Shown here: positions 24,580 through 38,099 of the stretch, in pieces
How the letters are laid out: every line of letters begins with the position of its first letter
How positions within the stretch are numbered: the first letter of the stretch is position 1
Assembly (NCBI GenBank): GCA_028564705.1
Contig: JAPXFQ010002130.1
Location: forward strand, 64,501-128,500
Direction: 5' to 3'
DNA from: Apricaphanius iberus
Taxonomy: Eukaryota; Chordata; Actinopteri; Cyprinodontiformes; Aphaniidae
DNA length: 64,000 nucleotides
Program-made: the position numbers and the translations under genes
The notes under the pieces: model-generated
Database searches by the model: none
What the model was told of the DNA's origin: nothing
Seen by the model: only the letters and a program-made list of their open reading frames with translations

Positions 24580-26081
24580 TGTACAGCTCATAGCAGAAAA
24601 GTTAAAAACATCTTTCACTGCTGTTAAAGGATTAGTTTGGCTAATCAGAGGATGATTTATAAGACACCTGAAGACACATAGAAACAATTTCAATACATTT
24701 TCATTTTCGATGATAGAAATCAGTCACAAGACTCTAGTTATTTTTAATATTATAAAATGTTGTTGTGGAAAATAAAACTGTTAAGACTGATGTCTGCTAA
24801 TCTTTTCCCTGTTTTTGTCCACTTTTCTTTTGTCCAGTTGATTTCTAACTAAGCAGAATATACTGAGGATGGTATTATTGAAATAAAGAGCCTAACAGGG
24901 CTGATGACTGTTTGTGTTATGCTTAGATATGTTTTTTTCGTCACGTATCTGATTCCAGGCCAGTGTTGGGCTATAAATCCTGCTGATCCCCAGCTGACAC
25001 AGAGTGAACTATTTGTCCTTGTCTGGCCCAGACGGTACCACCATTAATCGTGGGAGATGACATGTTTACTGTTGCCTTGTGTGTTATTGTTACACAACTC
25101 ACTTTTGACTTCCCACATCCGTTGTTCAAGAGTTGGGATACTAGGAGGAAAAAAAGGATCAGAAAGCAGGCTGATTGGTGAGCTGTGACTTGATGTGGAA
25201 TGAGAATAAAAACTCTATGGCTTGATTTCTATCTATGTCTGGAAGTAAAAATAGTTTGGTTTCCCCCCTTGCTAAACAGTGACTCCCACCAACCTCAACA
25301 GCTGATATACAGACTCCCGCTGATTAAGAAAAGAGCGTTATGTCTATCAGGCAGGTCTAACCAGGCTCCATGATTGTGGTTTGGGATTAAAATCTTCCCC
25401 AGGGAGGGAGTGGCGGTGAAAGGAACTCTGGGAAAGGTCTGGGACTGGGAATAATTGGTCTGACCCACTGTTCAGGCACTGGTGCTTTTCTTGCTTTTGT
25501 GAGGCCAATAATCCCAACAAGCAGAAGTTCTGATGAATCTGTTTCAGAAATGTCCAAAGGTTTTTCTTCAGTTTGTGTTTCAGATCCTTAAAGGTCTCAT
25601 TTACTGGTGTTTTTACTAACTTCTAGGTTTCTTTGGTATAAAAGAATGCTGTCTAAATTGGTTTCTGTAAAAAAAATAAGTATTTTCAGAGTAGGCGTGG
25701 AGACTCAATAATATGTGGGGGCTTGCTCATTAAGATTAATGATATGCAAGTTTCTCTCCTCTGATTGGCTAACTGCCACACTACACCTACACTGTCTCTG
25801 TTTACTAAAATCAGTAACATGAGACAAAAATTGTGCCGGTATTTAGCCTTAGATGGAGTTTACCACCCAGTTTAGGCAACATTACTAAACAAGACCGGAC
25901 TGCATCACACCAGAGCTACGGTGTTCTGTACGGTACATGTCCCACACCTGCCAGTCAGACAGGTATTCAGCGCCACACTCTTCCCTCTTTGACACTGAGT
26001 TAAGCCTTGATAATCCTTAGGAATATGTTCACTCGTCTGATTTGAACTTACAGTCTGTTAGGAACGGCGCTGCCGTATAAA
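24580..26081. other. intronic stretch without recognised features
   Basis: No exon, RNA gene or transposon end could be supported here; AT-rich with ordinary composition. Confidence 0.45.
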
Positions 26082-26911
26082 CTAGGGTTGGGCGATGTCC
26101 ACCAAATTGAGAGTTAACGATGTTGACAGTAAGACTTCGTGATGGACGATGACATCGTTGGGGAGAGGGGTTGGTTGGTTACTTTTTTTTCCCATTTATC
26201 TCTTCACACCAGCTTAAAAAGTACTTAAAACACAGCTAAAAAAAAACAACTTTTTTAAACTGTAATTTAGTTACTTTACTACACTTATACAAGCAGTTTG
26301 TGAGTTGCTGGGAGTATGGATTTGAAATCCATACTGACACTTTTATGTGCGCATGGATTTCGGCATTGTGCTGGACCTTTTCAGTGCTTCAAACTGAAAA
26401 ACGGACATAATTCCTTTACCTTGTAAAAAAGATGACTAAGTTATAATTAATAAACTCACACCAGGTTGTTCACCTTCCAGTTAAAAGTCTTAATATAAAT
26501 TCTTCCAATCGAGCATACACCACTACATCAGCTGACAGATGAACAGCTGATCTCCTTTGAAGCTCTCATTCCCCATTTCAGCCAAAAGCAGCTGGACAAC
26601 AAAGGGCAGGCACCGATTTCCGCGCAGCCTTGACTCATAGTGCGCATAGTGCAACGTTTGTGGCCATCTTTGGTCATTTCTCAAAACAGGTGAAACGGTA
26701 ATTATCTGCCTCGCTCTGACTGTCTGCCGCTGGAGACCTGTTAGAGCTGTAATCGAGCCTTAAAAGTTGACCCCGAACCGACCTGGATTGGCAGATTATT
26801 ATAGCGCGAACTGATTAACCCCCCCCCCCCCCCCAACGATGTCATCGCAATCGGGATATTTTACTGTAAACATCGTGAACTCCACATTTGGGGGACATCG
26901 TCCAAACCTAG
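26082..26911. mobile_element. hAT-like non-autonomous transposon
   Basis: Left terminus CTAGGGTTGGGCGATGTCC; the right terminus reverse complemented is CTAGGTTTGGACGATGTCC. The match continues through ACGATGTT-ACAGTAA and GATGACATCGTTGGGG, for roughly 80 bp of inverted repeat. A poly-C run (26818-26834) lies at the inner edge of the right repeat. No clear 8-bp target duplication was found, so age or a later deletion is likely. No coding capacity. Confidence 0.75.
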
Positions 26912-26999
26912 TTGAGAGCCGTGGTAGTCTTTGGTTCTTTGTCCACAGTGGAAAAGAAGAAAAAGAGGGATAAAATCCGTCCCAGGGAGGTCGTCCAGT

Positions 27000-29035
27000 A
27001 TCCTTAGGGTGAATAAATAAAAATAATAAGGAAAATAAGTAGCGGGGGGGAGAGAGAGCAGGAGTGGAGCAGGAGGAGAGGAGAGGAGAGGAAAACACAT
27101 CCTGCTCCTTCGACAGTCACAAGCACAGCAAATGAGACCTTTAAATGAATTTTAGCATCAGACAGATATATAATAAACATATTATAACATCTAAGTACAA
27201 CCTGTCGTTTTCAAATTATTATTTCATTTGTTGAAGGGAAAACATTATCCAATCGAACCTTTGGAAAAGTAATTACCCCTAAGCAATGTACTTTGAAGTA
27301 CCAGTGGCCCACTTTTTTTTTGCAGAACTATTTTATTTCTAGGTCAGACTTTAACTATGCCACTCCAGTGCAATAATTTTGCAGGTTATGAGCTGGTTAT
27401 GCTTTGGATCTTGAGCTTAAGTTACAAACTAAAGTTTGACTCTACAGATCCGGCAGTAATCTGACCTTTGCGGTCCTCATGAAGTAGTTTTCATTTTTGA
27501 TTTCTTAAAAATGTGGTGCATCCCAGTTTCACATAAGGTCAGTTTGGTTTGGACTATTTTTTTTCTCTTAGTAAATAAACTAATAATTTGAAAACATGTA
27601 TTTTATCAGGTCATTTTTGTCTGATATTGAGATGCTTTCGATGGTCTGAAACATCTGTTTTTGACCAAAAAATGAAAGACAACAGAACTCTTTAGGGAGC
27701 AAATACCTTTTCATAGCGTCTTGTTCCAACAGTGATTTTTTTTTTTTTTTTTTTTTGCCTACACCCTAACCCTGTAATCTAACCTCTCTTCCTGTCTGCT
27801 ATCTGCTTCAGTCCTTTTTCTTCTGGCTGTCCTTTCATTAACATAACAGCACCTCTCATTGTGTTGTTCCGTGAGCATTTATCCCTGAGGTTCAACAATG
27901 CTATCTCCATCACTCTAAGCTCTTATAATATTGTTTTCTTTAACCTCTGATAGGATTTACTGAAAAGCTTTACATCAATAATTGGAGAGAGAGGAAAAAC
28001 AATTTATAATCCTGCTGTCAACATCTCTGATAAGAAGTAGAGGGGATAATAATTAGAGGAGAGAACGCGTTAGATTAATTCTCATCTCATGGTCTTCTGT
28101 ATCAATTATTAGTCTTGCATTAACTTTTCAATAGAGGTGGAACAGAAATGTTATGTTTTGGTTTGTTCATTTACATCAACTCTACATAGCACTGCTTCAA
28201 CATTAAAAACAGCCCTCCATCCTACATGCCAAGGGTGCATTGGTAAACCAAATACCTCTCTTCGGTGCGTACTAGTTAATGTTCAGTACAGTCAAAAAAA
28301 TCCGAATACGGATACATGTACCTTTACACCCCTACCAAACTCAGAAAGTATTATTGAAAGCACAAAAGCAGACTGCCTGGAAAATGGGCCATTCATTATT
28401 TAATCTTGTTCTTAGTAATTGTGTATTTGTCTAGTTCTGAAAAACCTGCTTGTTAATTTTTTGGTTAAATTAAGGAACCATATTGAGTTCTTTTGCATTT
28501 AGGAACTGGTTGGCTCTGAATCCTGACCAATTAAGAACCCTTTAGATGTTGCTCTTGGTCATTTTTGACATCCATACGAGTCATTGGGGCAGTTCTGGAA
28601 ACCCCAACACCCTTGGGAAGGTTCACTACTGTTCAACATTTTCTTCATTAGTGGAAAATGGTTTTCAATCTTTTTTCCTGAAAGCCAAAAACTTCAGAAA
28701 TGGCATTTTAAACCTTTACAGACTAATAGACATCAAGGACCTAATTTCTGATCTGTTGTTGATTTTCTTCAGATCATGACAAGATCTCTTGCTGTTTGAA
28801 AACTTTAACCTCATGTCAGCTTTACCTGAACCGAAGTTTAACAGATTTCTTGATTTTGCATGTGTGGCTGTAATCAGGCCTGTGAGTTATCACAAAAATC
28901 AGCTAAATAACAGTTATTGTTAGATTTAACAAGGGACGCAAATATATTTTCATTTTGGGGTAGGTTGGTTTACAGAGTTATTTCCTCCGCGAGTTCTTAA
29001 ATCAATAACTGAAATCAGCTTTTTGTTGGTGGGAA
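27000..29035. other. intronic stretch without recognised features
   Basis: Contains a poly-T run (27738-27756) and purine-rich GGAGAGGAGAGG near 27076-27090. No exon or transposon was identified. Confidence 0.45.
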
Positions 29036-29040
29036 AAATG

Positions 29041-29210
29041 GTAAAATGGCCTGTACTTGTACAGCGCTTTTACTTAGTCCCTTCGGACCCCGAGGGGCTT
29101 CATATTACATTTAGTCATTGAGCCATTCACATTCAAACACTGGACAAGGCAATTTTATTTCTATAGCACACTTTTAACAAGGTCATTCAAGGTGCTTTAC
29201 ATGATTTGGT
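29041..29210 (-). mobile_element. SINE tail fragment abutting an L2 tail
   Basis: GTACAGCGCTTTTACTTAG to GAGCCATTCACATTC resembles the tail of the SINE at 9499. GGCAATTTTATTTCTATAGC and GGTGCTTTACATGA (from 29147) resemble an L2 3' end. Both point to the minus strand; both are short fragments. Confidence 0.55.
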
Positions 29211-30565
29211 GGTAGAGTAACAAACAAAGCATATGGTTAAAAACTGCAAATGAGCAAATTACTAATTTCCACAACATTATATATTTTCTTTTCAAATATT
29301 TTCTTATCATTATCCCATAAAAATTCTTTTCTTCTATGTTTTCAAATTTTCTGGCATTTTTCTGGTCCAACCCCATCCTCTCTGGGTCCTGTCAGCACAA
29401 CTTGTGTGACATGACCCAACATGACACTAGCATAATAAGTACAGAACTTGACTGCGGCAGCCTCGCTCTGGGAGAGCTTCTAAAGGGGTACCAAAAGGGA
29501 ACCAAAGAGCCGCAGGTGTCTGTCTGATGCCTTAGGAAAATCAATAGAGACCGTTCAATGAGTAACACAGCACCAGCCCAGAACAGAACCATAGGCGCCA
29601 CTAATTGCTCCGGCTTTGTTTGCAATTAGTCCAGTGCTCTGCTGCTAATGCGATTAGGTCACTTTTGATAAAGGAGGTTTTAGGAAAAATATGTTCCCTG
29701 GATGAAGCGTTTGATGTAAAACTGTAAACCGGATCGTCTTTCATTCATCCACTCACAGCCCTGAGATTTGAGCCGGAGAATTTTTCCACTTTGAATCATT
29801 TTCTGCACACCTAATCAAACTGAAAACCAGCTCCAAACAGAAGAAAATCTTAAACAAAGAACACAAATTTGCTGCTTTTAACAGCACCCGGAAGGAGTTT
29901 TACAGACTCACAGTTTGTGCTGGAGAGATGCTATTACATTTTTAGACAGTTATTAGTCTTTTTACCAAAAGAATCTTTAAATATGAAGCTTTTTGCACTT
30001 TAAGAAGAGCATTTAATACGGAGAAAGGTGTGTTGTGGATACTACAATATATTTAGGAATCCTAAAATCTCCACATTCTACCCGTTATCCGTCATTTAAG
30101 CTGCATATGAGCACTAAGATGATTCTACAGACTACATACCTAAAGCATGAAGTGCAAACATTAAGTATTATTTTTTAAATAATGCTTCACTTTAGAACTT
30201 AATCAGAAAAATCTGAAAAAGCAAAGACAATGACTCATCAAAAAAAGAGAAAAAAAATCATTAAACAAAAGCTTCTGAGTATGATTGTCATAGTTTACTA
30301 ATGGTTTTATTTAGACCACATGTCTTCAATTCTCAAGAGTTGCTATCTTCCAACTTTCGGACGCGTCTCTGGTCAAATACACCTGAATCAGATGAATCTC
30401 TTGTTGCCCGCTTTCTGCAGAACTTAATGACATGTTGATGAGGAATTTCAGTCCTTTGATTCAGGAGTGCTGGAGAATGGATGCATCTAAAAGTTATTAT
30501 TAACAGCAATATCTCTTAAGGACTGGACTTTCTGGACTGTAATGAAATGATTTTTCTTGTAATGT

Positions 30566-30625
30566 GCCATGGGATGTCATCAGGTGTGAATCGATGCTGT
30601 ATAAATAGACTTAATTGAATTTAAA
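30566..30625 (+). mobile_element. short L2 3' tail, + strand
   Basis: GCCATGGGATGTCATC, GATGCTGTATAAATAGAC and TTGAATTT mimic the 3' terminus at 13041-13132 with more divergence. Confidence 0.5.
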
Positions 30626-30945
30626 CTGAGTTGGACAACTCTTATTTAGACCAATAGCCTGGGGCTACAATATGAGTCTACAACTCCAGTCCTACAGAGC
30701 CTGTGTGTCTTGTAACTTTTAAATGTCTTTCGGGTTCAACATAACTTCAACAAATGGCTAAATTACCTCCTGAGCATGCTTTCATGTGCTTCAGAGTTCT
30801 GCTAATATACTATCTGATTCAGGTGTGATAAAGCAGCTAAAACTCAAAACGTTGCTCGGCACTGGCCCTCGAGGACTGGAGTTTGACACTTGTGGAGTGC
30901 AAGGTATCTGGGATTCTGGTCAAAAGTGGTGTACTGGTACATGGT

Positions 30946-31030
30946 AGTGGCCTGTATTTGTATAGCGCTTTATGTAGTCCGTATGGACTACAAAACACCC
31001 ATTTGCGCACACATTCACTCACCGGTGATG
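30946..31030 (-). mobile_element. SINE tail fragment
   Basis: GTATTTGTATAGCGC through GTAGTCCGTATGGACTAC to CACACATTCACTCACCGG matches the SINE tail seen at 9499 and 29041. The GTAGTCC-GTAT-GGACTAC motif is a small perfect palindrome (30974-30991). Confidence 0.55.
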
Positions 31031-31036
31031 TCAAGC

Positions 31037-31200
31037 TACTTTGTAGCCAGTGTTGACGTAGTTACTCAAAAAAGTAATACATTAAATATTACTCATTACT
31101 TCTCAAAAAAGTAATCCTTTACATTACATGTTACTTTTTTGGGAAACTAACTTAGTTACATTACTAGTTACACTACTTTTGCATTATTGTAAAACAGCAT
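31037..31200. mobile_element. hAT-type transposon end
   Basis: CAGTGTTGACGTAGTTACTC followed by repeated AAAAAAGTAAT, TTACATTAC and GTTACTTTTTTGG units is the style of terminus seen in fish hAT elements. The opposite end was not located; similar composition continues to about 31200. Confidence 0.4.
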
Positions 31201-31750
31201 ACCTGAAATGCAGGGTCATCTAAATTATTGGTTTGAAATCAAACATCAAGTTACCCGACGCTATGTAACGCTATGCATCCTCCACAATGAAAGATGCCGT
31301 TACTTGGGAGTCACTGCCATGCCATCTTCACTTTGGCTACAGGGGTTTTTCACAACTAGTGTGGTACTACCATATTGTCTTTCCAGATGCTTTGACAGGT
31401 TTTATGTTGAATTTGCGGCAGCGGAGAGATGTTTTTGATCAGGGCAAAGTTTACACTTAATACTGACATTCTTGACTCTTCGTGTAACAAATTTAAAGTA
31501 GTGGCCATATTTCCACGCATCCGGGGATATTTTCGTTAGAGCCATAGCTCTGCTGCCATCAGCCTGCTCCTCCATCTTGCAACTGCGTCTTTTTCTTGAT
31601 TCGGGATGCGATTATGTGCTTCAGTCAGAGCATTAAATTTCAATAAAACTACATATGTAGAGATAGGATTGTAAACAAAAGCCACACTCACCTGTTCCCG
31701 CTTTTATTGAAGAGTATTTATTCACTTGGGTTGTTCTACAATGGGCAAGT

Positions 31751-31778
31751 ACATTCCGTTTTTATATAAACGGAATGT
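31751..31778. repeat. 11-bp perfect hairpin
   Basis: ACATTCCGTTT (31751-31761) pairs with AAACGGAATGT (31768-31778) around TTATAT. No T-run or gene nearby to suggest a role. Confidence 0.8.
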
Positions 31779-32039
31779 TTATTATTACCATGTTTTATTA
31801 AGTCTCATTTTGTTTTTTTGTCTTTTAAGTATTTAAATCGTGTTAGCTTTAGTAACGGAGCAAAGTTATGTGCTTCAATCATTTTCTTTTACCACCTAAT
31901 ATCTTTGTTATTTCTTTAAATTCATTTAAAATGGATCTGGTGTCCGGTGAAAGTAGACTTGACACGGAAAGCTAACCGATACCCCCGATGCCCACACCGC
32001 AGCCGGTGTGAATGCTATGATTGGACTCAATGGTTTTTT

Positions 32040-35000
32040 TTGTCTATGTGAAACCCAACCGCACACATAGTGCACCCGTTGTGAGCATGGCTTCGTTCCT
32101 CGACATGAATAAATGCTACCAAGTGCTGATTGAACTCACCTGGTTTCCACTTCATGGAACACACCTCCACAGTACTTAAGCTTCCTGGTTTTTATTGTTC
32201 CCTGCTGGTTTCTACTCTTGCTAACGTCCTTAACTCCCATTATCCAGTGTTTCCCTGTGTAGGTTCATCAGTTCATAAAATACTGTCTCCATCAAACATC
32301 TCCCTATATCCTGTTTGCGTTTGAATCTCCATCAAGAACCTTCAAACATGACTTGCTTTTAACAGGCCCAGGATACAAAGTACGGTTTCTTCTGCCTCAC
32401 TTTGCCTTGACTCTGTTTCCAATAAAACTTAAATGTAAGCTGTGGAACTTATTTACAAGAAGAAAAGGTAAACTGTGAAAGAAAGGAGAATTTACAATTG
32501 TTTAGTTATACTCTCAGCACTTAAAATTTTCTTTTGAATTTTTATGTAGCTACTTTCAAAGTTATCTCCACCTCCTAGCACTGCTTATTATGGTATTATA
32601 GTGTTTTTATTTAAAAATTACCAGAGCAAGATTTATGAGGGCATGGACCCTGGGCCACAGCTGGTTTGGTTGCCCATTTTCTTTTTTTATGCAATGTAGA
32701 CTATATGGATGGACTTTATGGATATGTTGGCAAAGATGAACTCCTCATGTCTTTTCAATCTAAAATACTGTTTCTAAAACTGTCTTTTTTTCTTCCTTTC
32801 TAAAGAGTTCCTTGCAAATATTCCATATAGAAATGTCTCTAGCTATACAAAATATGGAACAGAACGTCATCAAAACAGTGTCAAGCAATTCAATACAGTC
32901 AAAAACAAGGAGGCAGTGAAACAACATCATTGTTTTACATTGAGCATGTACACAAGAACCTAGTAAACTGAAAAAGCTCATGTTCTCCCCATAGACGTTT
33001 GGGTTCTATCTGGGTAATCTAGCTTTCTCCCATAGTCTAAGGACATGACTGTTACGTTAAGTGGTCTCCCTAAGTAGCACTGAGCTTTGAATGTAAGCCA
33101 ACAGTTGACAATAGATGGATCTTTAGAAAACATGTAGCACAGGCTATTTAGACATAGCTTTAACTGTTTTTTTAAGTTTTCAGCAGATAATGTCAGCTTA
33201 TTTGTTTGAGTGGTTTAGACTGGGCCTAAAAAAAAAGTTTTTCTTCCATATTACAATGTCATACAATAAGAATCCCAAGAAAATTTGATGATCACACGAT
33301 GATTACACTGAAAGAAGGAGCTGTTTGGGGGCAGCATCACAGTATGGGCCATATTTATTTAACAGTGAAACTCTTGATCTAAGATTAGGCACTTAAGGAG
33401 GAGAACAACAGAGATCCAACAGTTCTGGTGTTAAATGTTAAGACATGACTGGACTAATGCTGTGCTCATACCACATGGTTGTCGCCGTAAAAAAAAAAAC
33501 GCTCCGAAAATGAACATCTTGAAATTTATAATTTTTTTACGACTGAAACTGTTGCTGGATCTTTTAAATAATGGCGGACCTAATCAAGGAAGTTACTTGC
33601 TAAAGCTAGACACCGTCCTGTCCCCGATGTTAGCGTCACTACAGTGAGACGCTCTGATTGGTTAACGCTCAGGGGAAGCTGCCGAAGGTGCAGCTAGCTC
33701 AACTTCTGCGTTTCTGGCTTTTGTTGCTTTGAAGCTTGGAACGCAGCAAAAGTTTCCAATTTTGCCACAGCTAAAGCCTAAAAAGCACCGCGGAGACTCT
33801 GACGGCGCTCAGAGGCCTCAGCCATAGACTTAACATCTAATCTTCACGCTTTGAGCGGTTTGAGCGCAGTATTAGACATATGTTAGAAATTAAATAGACT
33901 CTACAGTTTTCAGATGAATGAGATCTAGTTAATAAAAAAAGAAAATAGACAAACTGGGCTTTGTATTTTTACTTAAAGAAGTTGAATTAGTTATTTCAAT
34001 AGGCATAACAAGAAGCAGAGGCCTCATTTGTACGGAATTGCATTTTCTTTTTGTTTCCTCCCTGTTGAAACACAACATTATGCGCACAGGCAGGTTTTTT
34101 TTTTTACTTTAATGTGGGCCACAGTGTCCAAAATGAAGCACTGAAATAAAGACTCCTTGCTACCTTGCGTCCATTTGATGTCAAGTGGCGGTGAAAAGCA
34201 GGAGATATGGTTTCCGCTAATGAGAGGACTTCACACCTCATTGATTGCTCCATCTACCTGGAATTCAGAACGCTGCCACAGAAACTCAGAGCCAAACAAA
34301 CAACAAGGCCTTCTCAAAAGCTTGACAAATGATCTGCTGCTCTTCTGTTTTCACTGCATGGAAACACTAGGAGTTAAAGGAGGATGGTAGCTGAGATTTA
34401 CTGGGGAACCAAATCAATAAGAAAGATAAAGAATGACACGGAGTACAAAACCTGTTTGGATAATGAGACAGACCTTTCCTTGTGACCTTGGCACATCCAA
34501 ATCAGTCGCCAACCCTGGCCACGCTCTAGAATCCCAGACTTGACTTCTTTAGGAGCGTAATGAATCGTGACACGGACACTCCAGCTTACACAATAGTTTT
34601 TCTTCCTTGTCCTTTCTGCGGTTAATTGGAAAACAGGCTGGCTAAGATGGATTTTGGTCACAGTTCAAAGGAAGCTTTCAAAAGTAATGTGTCTCTCATT
34701 GTTCTCCTCAAACTGGGACAGGTTTATATGAGGACACAGATACTCACTTGGACCACCCAGTCCATCATAAAACACTTCAGAACATGGAGGCTCTGACAGG
34801 GAACTGAAACTCTACCATGGAATCAGGGTAAATACTAGTAATGTATGGCTCAATGATATTAAAACAATCCGTACATTTAAACCTGTAAGATTAAATAAAG
34901 TTATATGTAATTATTATTGAGTTAACATTGTGACCACACCAAGCAGAGATCCCTGGGGAGAGAGTTTAAGTTGTACTTCTCTAATTCTTTGCACCACCCA

Positions 35001-35330
35001 ACCACTAGGGGGCAGTGTTTGGTACAAAATCTGCAAGAGCAGCAGTCAAGGTAGACATAAAATTCCCGTGCACTGCTGTGTCTAAGATGGTGCATGGACA
35101 AACGCCACCAAACACTGACAACAACATAACTCAAAGGCTAACTAAAGAACATGACAACATTTGGAACACAAACTATAATGCAAAACGGAGAACTTCTACA
35201 AATAACACAAACATATTACCCACTAGTCTTTGCAGCGTACAACCGTCCCTTGCGCAGCCTGCACATACATAATTCCAACCATTGGTCACCTACAGAAAGA
35301 TTCGTCAGTATTGATTCGAATGTGTAACTC
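32040..35330. other. intronic stretch, mostly unrecognised
   Basis: Around 33650-33840 a GC-richer block (GATTGGTTAACGCTCAGG, AGCACCGCGGAGACTC) looks like a decayed DNA transposon, but its ends were not matched. Otherwise no feature is supported. Confidence 0.35.
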
Positions 35331-35560
35331 CTTAGTCGAGGACACCCCTAGAAATGTCAAACTACTGTAAATTCTTGCTTCGTTTTTCACAGTAGTGATG
35401 AAATTACTGTAAGTTACTACAGTAGAACTTGGTCTCATGTGAATTTACACAGTATTGTGTTTATTACCATGATTTTGGTATTTTGCCAATTACTGCTAAA
35501 TATACAGTGTTTTACTTTAGAAACAATCACAGTGACTTTACAGTAACTCTTAGAGTGTAG
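35330..35560. repeat. ACTGTAA/TTACAGT-rich block, possible MITE
   Basis: Begins after GAGGACACCCCTAG, a hAT-like right end. The block has many copies of ACTGTAA, CTACAGTAG and TTACAGTAA in both orientations, ending CTCTTAGAGTGTAG. The motif density suggests a fold-back element rather than chance. Confidence 0.35.
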
Positions 35561-37560
35561 AAGTTACTAAGTGACTCTTTTCATAATGTACATAATGTAA
35601 TAAATATGTAGTAGAGGGACATATCTTTTTTTATATTTTATTTTATTTACCATTGATGGCAGTGTGGTTTGGATGGAGCTGTTATATGGTTTCATCTGTT
35701 CTGAATGTTTTTTTTTCATTTAAGTGGTTTTTTTATATCACTAATGGTAGCAATAAAAATTTGCTTTACAATACGGGCAGTAGGCCTGACTGGCATCTCC
35801 AATAAACAGCTTCAAACAGCCTTTTAATACAGGGTTCGATCTCCACTCTTTTATACATTTCTGAGACCTGAAGATGTTTATTGTCTGTCACAGAGAAGCA
35901 CACACACAGTGGAAGAGGTGAGTTAGAGATGGAGGATGCGTGAGTGAAAACTATTATTTATTTTAGTGTGCAGTCATTTATGTTATACGAAAAAAATTTC
36001 TTCTTGAAGCAGTGGGGTAAATGTTTGCTCTTATTGTTGCTGGGTAGGGTGGGTGGGTCTGTGGTGCAGGGACTGGCCTCTTTCAGTGAGTGCTCTGGAA
36101 CGGTAGATAAGCCCACAGCAGCACTGCTGTTTGTTGAGAAGAGTAGGGATGGATGTTTCACCTCAGAGTCTCTAAAGGTGTCTAATTCAACCAGAAAACT
36201 TACTTTATATGTCACTGGTCACTTTTTTGAATAAGCCTCTAGAGGAATCTTAAAAGTCGCTAAATGTAGCAACAAGGTCCCTAAGTTGGCAACAATCAAA
36301 CATCAAAATTACAAGTCTTACTTTAATAACTATGCTGCCTTCGAATTAATAACTAGTTTAACTTACTTTGCCGGTGGTGTTGTAAAGACTGATTCCACCA
36401 GCAGAGACGTGTTCTGCAATGTTTTGGCTGCAAAATCCAAACTGCTAAGGTAGGCAAGACCGTGAATACAAATTTTCTGTGTGAAGTATTTGATGGCTTT
36501 TTCTGACTGACTCAGTATTGCTGTGTATATTTCCTTTCTATAGCTAATGAACGCAATAAGGTTTGGATAAAATGTTGACGTACATTTAACTCATGCCTTG
36601 TTCACAGACTGCTTAGACTGTAGTTTAAGCAGTTCTAATTATTCTTCCATCCATCCAAACATATTCCAAATATTCCCTGCAACTCTCTGCGCATTTAACG
36701 CATACATGCGTGGAATGGTGGTGTTGGGGGGAAAAAAGGCAGCTTGACAACTTCACGAATAGTTTGCCGTCTGTGTCGTAGGGGGTACGTTTTATGATTA
36801 TATTTTCTAGCGCTTGGTGAACTACAAAGAAGAAGCGCTAGCCACTGCTGCTGCAGTCGGCTTTATACCTTTAGCTGCCATACGGCTCATTGTATTGTTT
36901 GGGATACCTTCTCTTCAAGTGATTAAGGTGTTGCGATCACTTGCCTTGACACTCTCCTTGCAAACTTTGTAAATAATGTTTGTTTGCTCTTTGTCGTCTG
37001 GTAAAAAAAAAAAAAACAAACAGCTCCATTCAACGGATGAGGACTTTCACTCCGGAACGAAAACTTCATTTACGCTCTCAGATGCGGCAACGCCATGTTT
37101 TTTTACAGGTTGCGCACATACAAAGGGGGAGGGAGGAGAGGGGCGGGGGGTAATTCGTTTAGAGCAGGGAGAGAGCAGAGGATTTTCATCGCACACAGAG
37201 GCAGAAATACAGCGGCAGAACTGTGAATTGGGATAAAACTATCGCCCAAAAATGACAGATCGTCACACGTGTAGCTTCACGGTCTTAAATCGTCAAATCG
37301 CACACCCCTAAGTAGAGTGTTTTATTTTTTTTTTCTCCTTTCTAATGGCCTACCTTGTCATCACAAAGTCTGAGCACCGTTAGCTTTTAAACTAAAATCT
37401 TTCAAAGACACTAAGAGCGAGGTGGTGTTTGGTGTAAGGGTTTAGCGGTTTGGCCACACAAAGGTTTTTGGTCCTCACTGCACTTTTCCAAACTTCCATT
37501 CCTTAGTTTTAGACCTTTACTGCATGTCTTCCGCCCTCATTTCTCTTCCTACTTCCAGTC
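35561..37560. other. intronic stretch with one possible hAT end
   Basis: CACGGTCTTAAATCG then TCGCACACCCCTAAG (37279-37312) resembles the right end of a hAT element. The internal GC-rich GGGGGAGGGAGGAGAGG at about 37124 may belong to it. A matching left end was not found. Confidence 0.35.
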
Positions 37561-37565
37561 AAATT

Positions 37566-37600
37566 ATAATCAATCAAGGTTTATAGCGCCACATAAAAAT
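37566..37600 (-). mobile_element. very short L2 3' end
   Basis: AATCAATCAAGGTTTATAGC then GCCACATAAAAATAAATC resembles the L2 terminus (TTTATATAGCGCC). Only about 35 bp can be recognised. Confidence 0.35.
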
Positions 37601-38099
37601 AAATCTTTAAATAGTTGATGAAAAAGAAGGGTGTCATATGCTGCAGATAACACAATACCTATTCATAAACAGTCAAGAATACACAGTTAATTTCACTTAA
37701 ATACACAATCCTAAACTTTGCAGATATTTGCCCACTGTCGCCCTCTCATGGCTTGCGGCATAACATCACTGTTGTAAAAACAAATCTTTTTGGAGCGCAT
37801 CTGAAGAAGTGTGCTGACATTTTTACAAGCTTGCCAGCCAAACAACAAAACATCAAACTGTCAAACAGTTTTCCCAGCACGCTATCACATCATCATATCC
37901 AAAAAACCCTGGAGCAAGCATATATTACATACCATTCCAGTAGCAACAAGGCTAGTTCAGCATCCATACCTCCTGCTGTATCTCTAACGCCTTGTTCACA
38001 CTGACTACACAACACTGAAAAGTTGTAACACTGGGTTTTAGAAGCTAATGCTACTTTGACCTAAACTGAAAAACAGTTTGACAGACAAGATCTTTCACA

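Noticed and set aside
24424..24693. Frames with long runs of Thr-His or Cys-Val
   Set aside because: They are translations of the CT/CA microsatellite.
26074..26919. 8-bp target duplication around the hAT-like element at 26082
   Set aside because: Flanking octamers differ; no duplication can be claimed.
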